64,000 bases of DNA, taken from the NCBI GenBank assembly GCA_027627225.1, contig CM051028.1:25478364-25542363 (forward strand), read 5' to 3'. The position numbers were made by a program, and so were the translations under genes. Below, piece by piece: positions 11,001 through 20,369 of the stretch (positions are counted from its first letter, which is position 1; the number at the start of each line of letters is the position of its first letter). This DNA comes from Congeria kusceri (lineage: Eukaryota; Mollusca; Bivalvia; Myida; Dreissenidae). The notes under the pieces were generated by a model. It had not been told where the DNA came from, ran no database searches, and saw only the letters and a program-made list of their open reading frames with translations.

Positions 11001-12026
11001 ATCGGGAGGTTCCAACGGGGTTTTGAGGTGTAACGTGCGAAAGTGTTTCAAGGGTAGTACTACGACAGCACTGCCTGTGTCTAATTTAAATTGGATTGGG
11101 GTGCGGGAAGGACCAACGTTGACTTGAACAAATGCACGATCAGCATGAGAAGAAAGCTTTCTTACCGTTTCAATGTTACATTTTCCGTCATAGCATTCAT
11201 TTGAACTAATTGAATCATAATAATCCCGACAATTGTCTGTGTCTGCTGTCAGTTCGTGCACTTTTTTGGAACGGCACACTTTTGCAAAATGGTTCATTTT
11301 GCCACAAATGTGACATGTCATTCCCCTTGCAGGGCACTTTGCAGTCTTGTCATGCATTCTTCCACAATAGTCACACGAATGTTTGTTCTGTTTCGTCCGT
11401 GCGTCTCTGGGTCGTGGTCGACTGTCTGCTGGAGGTCGCCGCGCATCGCTCCTGGGTCTCTGTGGTTTGATTTGATGAACATCTTGCTCTGTCATCGTCT
11501 TTAGCTGCTGCTGGGAGTACTCGAATGATTGCGCAATTTGTATTGCTTTGTCAACTGTCAGTTCCGCGCCGACATTGATGAGCTTCTCTCGAATTCTGGC
11601 AGAATTCTTATCAAATACGATTCGGTCGCGTATCATGTCGTCCATGTCATTAAAGTTGCAGTCTCTTGCTGTCAACCGCAGTCTGGTGACAAACGTGTCA
11701 ATTGAGTCTTGGTTCTGAACTTCATTGTAGAATTTATACCGCGCGAATATCGGGTTCAGCTTCGGTTGTACATAATTTTGAAATCTTGTGTAATAGGTGT
11801 CCAGTTTCTTCGATTGTTCCTCGGTTATACCATTCCATGTTGCGTGAATGTCTCTTCCTTTTTCGCCCGTCCATAACAACAAATATGACACTTTTTCTTC
11901 TTCACTTTTTCCTTTTAGTGGACCAGAAAACATTAAGTTTACATGGCGCCTGAATCTGTTCCACTGTTCAGGTAGATTTGAGTCTGACCAGTTCATACAT
12001 GGCGGTGTTATTCCACTTATTTCCAT
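8058..12026 (-). CDS. Gag-Pol polyprotein of Ty3/Gypsy element 2
   Basis: Intact 1322-residue ORF starting at an ATG only 52 nt inside the 5' LTR. Visible in order: Gag (residues ~1-215), a first zinc knuckle of irregular spacing (CDYCGRMHDKTAKC, 218-231), a canonical CCHC knuckle (CHICGKMNHFAKVC, 238-251), aspartic protease with DTGSA at 316-320, reverse transcriptase with a VDD catalytic motif near residue 598, RNase H (SDHKPL), an integrase HHCC finger (VHSSHMG...CSTCQKY) and a DDE core (STDIFT, SDNAGQY, NGLAENAV). RT-RNaseH-INT order is diagnostic of Ty3/Gypsy. The C-terminal tail ends in a basic TRSGR-V motif much like element 1. There is no envelope ORF and no stop or frameshift. No host gene is interrupted by the insertion. 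Confidence 0.96.
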   Translation of the reverse strand: MEISGITPPCMNWSDSNLPEQWNRFRRHVNLMFSGPLKGKSEEEKVSYLLLWTGEKGRDIHATWNGITEEQSKKLDTYYTRFQNYVQPKLNPIFARYKFYNEVQNQDSIDTFVTRLRLTARDCNFNDMDDMIRDRIVFDKNSARIREKLINVGAELTVDKAIQIAQSFEYSQQQLKTMTEQDVHQIKPQRPRSDARRPPADSRPRPRDARTKQNKHSCDYCGRMHDKTAKCPARGMTCHICGKMNHFAKVCRSKKVHELTADTDNCRDYYDSISSNECYDGKCNIETVRKLSSHADRAFVQVNVGPSRTPIQFKLDTGSAVVVLPLKHFRTLHLKTPLEPPDSRLTSYTGNTLPVKGMVKLTLRYKDKITESLCYIVDGNASPLLSLQASVDLGLITLTYSLENTRNTPLDKESVLSDYSDLFQGVGTIPGVCKLHVKPNAVPVINPPRRVPEALKDKLQCELQRLERDGIIAKVTEPTDWVNSIVIVEKPKTGNLRICLDPKALNDAIRRPHYAMPTLDDITSKLTGAKYFSTLDITHAYWSITLDDESSLLTTFSTVFGRYKWLRLPFGISASSDIFQNKMDQVFTGLTGLTTLVDDLLITGTTRKEHDINLLRCLERARANGIRFNPDKCTIAAQEVTFFGHVITSDGLKPDPSKIEAITKLGIPQNRTELETILGMVNYLQKFAPNLAEVTSPMRSLLKKDVKFMWDHAQTDALNKMKQVITQSPVLTFFDPKKQVLLECDASKHGVGAALFQDGRPVAYASKTLTQTESGYANIEREMLAILFGCKRFHQYIYGRHVTVHSDHKPLSAIMKKPLSIAPPRLQRMMLQLQAYDLDVQHVSGKQVPISDLLSRQPITGTFNLEGLDLHVHTVMQSLNVTDRRIQLLREATKNDPQMQTLKNTILDGWPETRSQCNRSILEFWNHRDDLSCADDLILRGQTIIIPEPVRQEMVQSVHSSHMGIEKTILRAKQALFWPGMSKQITDFVQKCSTCQKYRESNQKEPLISHDVPQRPWQYVSTDIFTLDNKDYLITVDSYSNYFEIDYLPDMKSSTVVRKLKCQFARHGIPDRLMSDNAGQYTSEQMKNFAREWNFTQIFSSPLHPQSNGLAENAVKTAKRLLQKARESGQEPYLCILEYRNTPLKSGYTPAQLLMGRRTRSVLPVTHKYLTPKTVNTKQVQTYKHGEKEKQKQYFDRSTKPLPKLKVNEYVRMQHDKIWLPAKVTKGHNERSYEVQTRSGGIYRRNRRLLRKTNESFPEITDFEPNILAQNSPFVAPCTTQPSNDPGQVNSSASPVNSPYQTRSGRVVKPSKIYSGDQWICK

Positions 12027-12060
12027 TTTGTAGATTAATGTTCACAAAATTAATAATCCA

Positions 12061-12078
12061 ATCCCTTTTCTGACATCA
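12061..12078 (-). promoter_or_regulatory. Primer-binding site, tRNA-Leu type
   Basis: On the minus strand TGATGTCAGAAAAGGGAT begins at the first base after the 5' LTR. It resembles the complement of the leucine tRNA class ending CCCACTTCTGACACCA (CAA isoacceptor), with about three mismatches. The tRNA 3' end is recalled from general knowledge. Confidence 0.6.
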
Positions 12079-12266
12079 TGTTATATTGTGTCTGTGATTT
12101 GTACAAATGTACTATATTCTAGATTGAAGACAATCAAGTCAACATAACACGAGCGTGTTCTTTCTACGAAGTTTATTCTAAGACTGCTGATAAGACCTGT
12201 GGCTAGCGCCGGGTAGTGTTCACGCATGCGCATAGAGATAAACATGCACGTGGTCCATATATTACA
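12079..12266 (-). repeat. 5' LTR of Ty3 element 2
   Basis: Identical to the 3' LTR over 188 bp; flanked outside by GAACT. Confidence 0.95.
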
Positions 12267-12599
12267 GAACTGGCTAGTAATTGTTATTTATAGAGCGTGC
12301 CGCTAGGCTAAACAAAACAGTGGATTAATACTGAGAACGAATATAATGTTCTGTTCTTGACATACAATGAGAAAACATGTTCATAATTACGTTCAGTTCT
12401 AGAGTGTCTGTCGAAGATATGTTTATAACTTTATTTTAACCGCATATGTAAACAATTATTACATTTTAATCACAAAAAGTACGCAACAGTTGTTGGTATG
12501 CATTAAACCATTGTTGTAAGTTTGCATTACCTGAAAATAGAAAATTTGCCAATTCTATTTGCATTCAATTTTCCCGCTGCATAATTATCGCAAAAAATC

Positions 12600-13650
12600 T
12601 ACGTCAAAAATGATCTTAGACAGCTACGCCGAAAAAATATGGGTCACCGGCCTTTTTCCGGAAAAATGAATTTTGAATACGGTACCTGTCGAAGCTTTTT
12701 TTTAGTTTGTGTTACTTAGAATGTTGAATAATATAAAGCGTCTGTAATCAAACAAAGATGGAGATTTTTTAATCCTTTTTTGTAAATGTTTCGTTTGGTA
12801 ATATACCAATGCAGTTTAATGATAAAACGCGCTTTATCTACAGTTATCATTCAACAAATGACTTGTAATGGACACGTTACGAGGCTAATTATGCATTAAA
12901 TATGCCTGTGACAACATCAATAATTTATCAACTATAGGAATATCTTTTGTTCCAAACGACAGATTTTGTTAAAAGATCCCACATACATGCGCATTGTATC
13001 CTGAAACTAAAACAGTTTTAAAACATAGGGTCACCTGACTTGTTCCGGAAATATTGGGTTTGGAATACGGTACCTGTTGAAAACCCTTTTTCAGTTTGGA
13101 TTTTTATCAATGTTTTAAGTATATAGGATAGTTTTTTTTTCAAACAAGGTTATGGTTCTTTCAACTGATATGTTTGTACATGCTTGTTTGGCAATATACA
13201 TGTATATGTTGATAATAAAAACGCTTTACCTACATTTACTGCTTAAATAATGAATTTGACTGGACATTTAAGTGTCTCAAATGGGAACTAATAATGCTTT
13301 TTTAAACTTTATTTTTATCAAATGCATATTTTGTTCCAAACGACAGCTTTTCTTAAAATTTCGCACATACATGCATCAATGTATACTTACACCAAAACAG
13401 TAATAAAAAGAATGGCTCACCGAACTTGTTCGGGAAATATTGGATTTCATATAGGGTACCTGTGTAGCCTTTTTCCTGTTTCGTTTTAACATACGTTAAC
13501 AACGTATCAATAGAATGGAGATATTTAGTGGATCATTTCTGAACTAAATTTCTTTGGAAATACATTGCATAAGTGTGTTTTAATTGTGATATATGCTTTA
13601 TGAACTTTTACTATTAAAACTATTTTTTTGGAATGGACATTAGATATAAA
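12600..13650. repeat. ~387-bp degenerate tandem repeat, about 2.5 copies
   Basis: The same block recurs at about 12640, 13027 and 13413: a 'ggtcacc...ttccggaaa..tgaatttggaatacggtacctgt' core followed by a 'tttttcagttt' tract and later 'ccaaacgacag', 'cacatacatgc' and 'aaaacagt'. The copies have diverged with small indels. A further fragment lies at 2320-2470. No protein is encoded. Confidence 0.6.
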
Positions 13651-15696
13651 ATTAGTATATTGTAACCTAAATGCAATAAAAAAAAATGAAGCAAAAGTAG
13701 AAATTTACCCAATTATTTTCTGTTTGTTGCGAACGTCTGTAATAATTCACAGATTTCTATGCGTAGTTTTTGTATTTTGTTCGGTAACATGCCCATTACA
13801 AACACTTTCTGCAAAGTTTTATTTTTATTAACATATTTCTGGACTGCTCCTTTAAAACCCGGGCGCGATCGTCAAAAAATAGTTAATATATGTTTTTGGC
13901 ATTAAATCAAATTCCTGGCGGGCCATAAAAAACGTTGCGGCGCTGCCTGAGAAACAAATCATTAATTTGTTTAGCCTAAGCAGGGGTATTTGCGTCAACC
14001 TTCAATATAGCCCACACACGTCAATATAATCAATTGCGTGCATTAGCCATTTTAATGAAATATATGGGCCCCTGACTGTGCATGTAAACATATACTGGGT
14101 ACAGACTTACATTTTTCCGATTTGGGCTGCACATGCTGTAATTGTGTGTACGTGCATTTACAAATCACAGTTACATTTGTATAATCTATGCAGAATAATT
14201 TAGCAAAACGGTATCAACTTAATTTTAACCTTGAACCAAATATTTTACAAAAGACAAAATGCACATGCTTCATACATCTATGTGATTTTATTATGCCACT
14301 GGTGCACATTTACGTTGAAGGTGATGACCCAATATTTTTAAGCATTATTATACCACTGACCGATAACACAAATTAACTCCTCCCACTTTCTGTAATATCA
14401 TGTCACTGACTGATAGCACTTTTAGCTCCGCCTACATTAACGTATATCATGCTACTGTGGCACGTGCAAAGATTATTTAGTCCCGCCCACTTCTCGGAAC
14501 TACTTTTTGTAGGAATGGAATGTTGCTTACGTCGTTAAAAGTTAAAATGTACACAAATAATAATCTATACAGTGATAACATTTTAATTCGCAAAAATATT
14601 ATAATTTACTGGGACAAAAGATTCAAAAATTATTCAATTTACAAGAATTAAGTTATTACGACAAATAAGCATTATGCAAAAACAGTAAGTCTTCAGCATG
14701 GAAAACCTGTCGATAAAATCTTCAAAAGCTGATATTTTTAAAAGCTGGAAAATTACGATTAGATATCACAAAAGTTTAAATTCATGAAATAATTGGATGG
14801 CATTTTGTGCCTGTTTATTTTATCTATACAGAAAAAAATAGCGAAGAATATGAAACCAAATCACTAAGACCATACATTTTAATTTCAATTGACAGTGACT
14901 GCAAAGTAGCTAATGATTAATCACTACCTATACACAATTACATCGGTTCAGGGAAACCATTGTAAGTTACAGTGCAGTGTAAGTTTAAGTCTTATAAGGG
15001 AACAAGCTTCTAAAATCATGTTTTTGTGTCACTTTAATAAAATGTTTTAGAAAAATGCTATTATGAACAGTTATTTTAAACAGACAACTGATTTCAAATG
15101 TTCTAATCATACAAAATCAAACAATCTAGCCAGGTAACAATCTAACAATAATTTTTGTTATCAACGGTAAAAATTAAAAAAAAAACATGATTTAAGAATT
15201 TTTGGTCAATTCAACAAAAAATAAACTCTTACTTTTCATCAGAAATTCAAATACAACTAGGTTGATTCACAACATATCGATCTACTTCTAAATGAAATGT
15301 AAAAGTTAAAGAAAAACATGTGGCATTAAAAATTAAAAACAATAGGTTTAAGTGAAATAAAATGCAGAGAAGTGAATGTGTTTTAAATAACTTCAGCCCA
15401 ACATGAAAGAGGGGAATAAATAAGGAAAAGAAACTAAGGGAAAGGATGCACAACCAATAGATAACAAGGTCAATGGGATACCGAATCGAGGCTCCTCCAT
15501 TGTGTCACCGTTGTAAACATACATTTTTGGGAGTTTGTTTTATGTACTTTTTAAATGAAATGTTTGTATTTATTGGTTCAGTCAAACTAAATAATATCTT
15601 TTCTTACTAAAACAATGAAGTTTTCTCACACTCAATGGTCTTCAATGCCTTTTTTCTGTCTTTGAACCGGACACCTGACCTAGTTTTGCATAAAAA
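13651..15696. other. Intergenic, no gene seen
   Basis: AT-rich. A degenerate ~75-bp unit ('ccactga..gata...ttagctccgcccac') is repeated about three times at 14290-14500. No coding potential is supported. Confidence 0.45.
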
Positions 15697-15870
15697 ATGG
15701 CGGATGACATTGAACTTTGGGGAAAACCCCAGTACTATATTTTACAAATTACCTTCTTTTGGACAGCTTTTTGTGTAAAACGTCATCAATTATGTAGAAA
15801 GCACATGTTTGGCGACATTTTAAGCGCAGACGTAATGAAAAACGACGAGACAGAAAATCAAGCGAATTGG
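15697..15870 (+). CDS. Candidate first coding exon of an unrecognised gene
   Basis: The ATG at 15697 sits in the context AAAAAATGGCGGA, close to the TISU/YY1-type start context of short-leader genes. The frame runs 58 codons to a good donor (TTG|GTAAGAAA near 15869) and reads into a stop immediately after it, as expected for an exon. The peptide (MADDIELWGKPQYYI... to ...TENQAN) is not recognised. Downstream, an open frame at 19317-19509 preceded by 'ctactttcag' is in compatible phase (TG|T) and could be a last exon, but this is not proven. Confidence 0.3.
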
Positions 15871-17534
15871 TAAGAAATGACCCATATTTGATCATGCGTA
15901 TTGCTAATTAGACTGTTTTGGAATAAATTGTACTATGATTTTTAAAAAGAAGATGCATTTATAAGAACATTGAGCCCACATGTCTGTGAATATCTTTTGC
16001 CGCAATTTGCCGCGATGCAGTTGAACTGGGAGGGTATATATTTCGGACATTCAATATTTCGGATACACAAAGATGAGCTGCGAGCGTATATATTTCGGAC
16101 AATCTATATTTCGGATACACAAATTATTCATATTATTTGAAGTGCATGTTGTTAATAATAATTAACATAATAAATAAACAATATTGTTTTAGTTGATTCA
16201 TACTGTATTAGAATAGATAATGACCTGTAGAAATTTGACCTTTTTCAGATGTTCTTGTTATTTTGTTAGGAACTATAATTAATAATTATATCATTATATT
16301 TTAATTTTTATGATTGTTAGAACTTAGAGTTAAGTGTTCGCAGCATTCATCATCACAAACTGGAAATTTCATACAATCATGGAACTAGTTTAACCATAAA
16401 AATAAATGGTTTGTCCAGATGTTTTCTTGAGATTTAGACTTTTATATGGTACATTATTAATTAAGGTTGTATCACACAGAACCCATTTTCAATATATGCT
16501 GTTCTTTTGCATTGACCGTTCCAAGGCGGTGACCCCAGTTTTATTCATGTTTGTGCGTTTGTTATGTACGTGTGTGTCTTGTCTAGTGCATTTGTTTTGT
16601 GTCTCACTGAAGTTCACATTGGTCAAAGTTTTCTTATTGACTATGAAGCTTAAATAAAATTGTGTTTGTTTCCCTTTAAATACCTACCAACACATAATTT
16701 CATAATATATAACAGTGTTCTACTATCCAAATCCCGTCTACAATTAACAGTAACAATGTATATAAATGGGGAAACACAGAATTTTAATTTAGGCCTAACT
16801 GTGTTTGCTTTTGGTTATTTTTCGGGAGTTCCATAATAATGTTGTATGGACCACCGATATTTTAGTTAAAATCCCTGACATAAGTTGTAATTTTATTATC
16901 TTTTCAAATATAACCGGCATGTCACTTTTAAAATATAGCCTGTATGTCAAGGTCCATACAACTTTGTTTCAAGTTTATTTGATTTGTTCATTAGACTTAG
17001 TTGCAAAATAACACAAACGACACATATTAACCATAGCAATTGCTTTTTGGACCCATAATTAAAGATTGAATGGTTAGCTTGTAATAAACATACTTCTTCC
17101 TTCATACTTCTCACATTTAATAATCAATTTTAATTTCTAATAACAATTCATATTAAGGTAATCAGTCCATCATTGGCCTCCTGGTAAACAGAGTTATTTC
17201 TGAAGACATGTGTAAGCCACGGAATTTTCCAAAGTAAGCAAGTTGTTTCCATGTTGTTGGTATGGGTCTTCGGCACACAGACATCTTCCAATGTAGGCCG
17301 GAAACTGATGATATAATGATGGATTTCCTATCAATAATCAATATTTAACTGATTAACACTTTTTAAAATGAAATGCAATCTTGTAAGTGAAAGCCTCATT
17401 TTAAATTAATTCTTCTACAGTGGATCTTTTTTGTTTTAAATGATATTACAACATGTTTATTTTGCTTGAATGTTGTATTTTAGATGCATCGAAAATTATA
17501 CATACGATAAACTATAGGCACATTTGATGATAGT
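15871..17534. other. Intergenic or intronic, short duplications only
   Basis: A ~55-bp unit around 'tatatatttcggaca' and 'atatttcggatacacaaa' occurs twice at 16033-16125. A fragment with 'ccaaggcggtgacccc' at 16519-16540 looks like a dispersed repeat. No supported gene. Confidence 0.4.
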
Positions 17535-18015
17535 AATGGAAACTTAAACATGCAATTACTTTGTTATCCTCATTGACTGATACTTTATTAAAAGTACATT
17601 GCTCTCCTTTTTGAAATATCTTTCTGTTGATGTGTAACATTAGAAGCTTTGCACTTGGATTGTCACAGTAAAATTGCATTATATGCATAGACTTGAGACG
17701 TTCTTATTTTTCCCTCAATTTTTGGCTAACCAAGGCAACTTCAAAATGCAATAACTTTCAGACCGCTTATGATAAATGCTTCATTTAAAGTGCATTGATC
17801 TCCTGATTGAAATATCTTTCTTTTGATGTATGATTTTATAGACTTTTCACTTGGATTGTCACAGTAAAATTGCCTTAAGTGCATAGACTTCAGACGTTCT
17901 TTTTTTTGCCTCACCTTTTTGATATACATGGCAACTTCAAAATGCAATAACTTTTATACCCTTTATGATAGAGGCTTCAATTAAAGTGCATTGATTTGCA
18001 TTTGGAAAGATCTTT
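17535..18015. repeat. ~197-bp tandem repeat, ~2.5 copies
   Basis: Blocks such as 'cttggattgtcacagtaaaa', 'gcatagacttcagacgttct' and 'cttcaaaatgcaataactt' recur about every 197 bp. Copies are diverged. No coding signal. Confidence 0.6.
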
Positions 18016-19147
18016 CCAACGATATATAGTAATGTATATAAATCTTAAATTCAAAAAATGGCCTGTCTTTGTTACAATAGAAGAACATGGAATTGAAAAA
18101 ATATACATGATGGTCAACAAGAAATTTTTCAATTTACAGTAAAAACAACTAATTAAATGCAGTTTGGAACTCATAGACAAGATAATCTGCCTTTTGACAC
18201 AGTAACACATGTCCACTATAAAAAGTCAAACATGTCACATCAATAATTGTACTGTTGCAACAACTTTCACTTGTCAATTCTTTGCTTTCACTGGATGTCA
18301 ACCTGAAAATATTAATGAAATTCAGTCAATTTTGAAAATAACTCACAATAACATGAACAAAACAACATATGTGTATACATGATTTAATTAATTCTATAAA
18401 TATTAAAATATTTGGCTCTAAAAATTAATGTTTAGCAAGGCGAAGTCCTACTCAAAGGATAATGTGCACTCAGTCTCAAGCCGGTATTACCAGGACACTC
18501 ACCAAATTTTGACTCCACCAGGAAGTACAGAAACTTCATTGTACCAATCGTTGTCCCACGACTATTTTGCAACTTAGCCTGAACACACCATGCGAGCCCA
18601 CATCACAATCACAGCAAGTTGCATCTTTAAATCCTTGCAATTGCGTTCCCCACCCACTTTGACATCAAACGTGGGGGATAGTTTTTCAGAGCAATCGTCA
18701 ATATCTCAATTTTGAACGCATTATGCACTGATGGAAATGTTGATTAACGACTCATTTGCTTATAAATCCACTGATTTGTTTCACTTTTAAATCCGCTGTT
18801 GTTGTTTTTGTTTTGTACGTTGTTGAATGTTCACATAACACAAACACTTTTGAAAAGTCGTTCATGTCACCTGCAGTAAACTTCTTGTGTGGTCAATGTA
18901 ACAAGGAGTAACAATTTCTCGCTTTAAATTTTTGTTTATTTATGAAATGTGTGTAAAAATGTTATTGTTGATGATTTTATATAGAACTATTTTTCATGCG
19001 TAACTATGCATCGACACAAGTAGACGTCAACAGGCTGTCTCATTTGCATATTGTGTTGTACTGTAAATTACTCAATGTTTGCGATTATTTCTTTATTTTA
19101 TTTTGTATTATGAAAACAACAATGGCAAAAAAGTGGCATAATAAATA
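18016..19147. other. Intergenic, no feature recognised
   Basis: No ORF, RNA gene or clear repeat is supported. Sequence near 18590-18700 is less AT-rich ('gcgttccccacccacttt') but shows no open frame. Confidence 0.45.
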
Positions 19148-19295
19148 GAATATATGGTTGGTGACCTTTGATATCATGTGATATCAGGCCCGTCCGATAT
19201 GGCTAAGAAAAGGCTCGGCAAGCCTCGCCTTTTCCTACGCCATAATGGACTCGTCTGATATCACATGATATAAAAAGTCACCAACCATATATTCT
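19148..19295. repeat. 148-bp near-perfect hairpin (foldback element)
   Basis: The left arm 'gaatatatggttggtgac', 'gatatcatgtgatatcag' and 'aaaaggc' is mirrored by the right arm 'gccttttcc', 'ctgatatcacatgatat' and 'gtcaccaaccatatattc'. The arms are ~65 bp with a short loop near 19220 ('tcggcaagcc'). This is a foldback MITE or a hairpin RNA precursor candidate; see findings. Confidence 0.75.
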
Positions 19296-19887
19296 CTATA
19301 TATCATCTACTTTCAGTAGTGTGAACTGTCGAGCGAGACGTTTATCTATAGAGGATCTACATGGCAGATGCCAACAACATACATGTATTTTAAAGAACCC
19401 AGATAATTCCTGTACTAATGATAACATTAAAGGAAAATTAAACATCTATTTCTCAATGATACAGCCATCCCAGTTACAAAACATTATTGAAAAATACTGT
19501 GTGAAATGAGACTGTTGAACAGACGCATATATGTTTAACAAAACACGTCAGCGTCTAGGGTATGCGTTTCTTGTCAAAGAACATGCTATAAGTGAAAATA
19601 AACAAGGCAAAAAAACATGGTAACAATAGAAAACAGCCTCAAGGGGGTAACTTTTTATAAATATGAAATTAAAATATTAATAATGGCATATACTAGCGGT
19701 TAATATAAGGTATATATAATGGGAAACATGTTTTGCATTATGAGATAAAAAAAATATATATCATATAAACATATATTATATGGGTCGTGTTTGTTTGGCC
19801 CTTTTGCTTGTTTACATTTTGACGCCAGAATTGTCAGCAGTTTGTATAACCTTAGTGTACACATGATTCCTTACAAGTGACAACCAA

Positions 19888-19972
19888 GAAGAATAGCACA
19901 GTTGGTTAAAGCGCTGTCTACAGTCATTTGAATGACTCCTAAGTCATGAGTTCGATAACCGCTTGGATTTTT
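19888..19972 (+). repeat. tRNA-like SINE head or tRNA pseudogene
   Basis: 'tagcacagttggttaaagcg' resembles a Pol III A box with D-arm, and 'gagttcgataac' 50 bp further on resembles a B box/T-loop. The acceptor stem does not pair and the anticodon arm is not convincing, so a working tRNA is unlikely. Confidence 0.4.
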
Positions 19973-20223
19973 ATTTTTTACTAACATTTTTTGCTGATTT
20001 GTTTTATCAATTATCGCAGTAGGTATTTTATTCTTTATTCTTTAGTTAATGTATATGTCTTAGTAGAGCGCATTTCTATCATCTGATATCATTTACATAG
20101 CAATAGGAAACCAAATTTTCGTTGACATAGTCACTTTAAACAGTTTACATCCAGTCCAGTATATTTAAACTGTGTGGCGAATATGCCGCGAAGAAAAACA
20201 AGTTAAAGAAAAAGGTCATTTTT

Positions 20224-20250
20224 AACGCACACACACACACACACACACAC
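20224..20250. repeat. (CA)n microsatellite
   Basis: About 12 uninterrupted CA dinucleotides. Confidence 0.9.
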
Positions 20251-20369
20251 CCGATTGTTTTTTGGATACGTAAGCAGCAACACACACTACGTTTTTGGCG
20301 TAATACAGATAACTCAGGTTTCCACAAGCTTTGCGTAGTTGCTCCGTTTCACACAATTTTGATTTGATA

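Larger units (their letters stand above)
7690..12266 (-). mobile_element. Complete Ty3/Gypsy LTR retrotransposon (element 2), minus strand
   Basis: A 4577-bp element with two 188-bp LTRs that read identically, a GAACT target duplication (7685-7689 and 12267-12271), one open gag-pol ORF, a primer-binding site inside the 5' LTR border (12061-12078) and a purine tract inside the 3' LTR border (7878-7893). It differs clearly from element 1 in LTR sequence, Gag and zinc-knuckle spacing, so it is a separate family. Like element 1 it must be very young. Single ORF, ~190-bp LTRs and a Leu-tRNA primer resemble Steamer-like (Mag-lineage) retrotransposons of bivalves; this affiliation is an inference. 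Confidence 0.95.
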
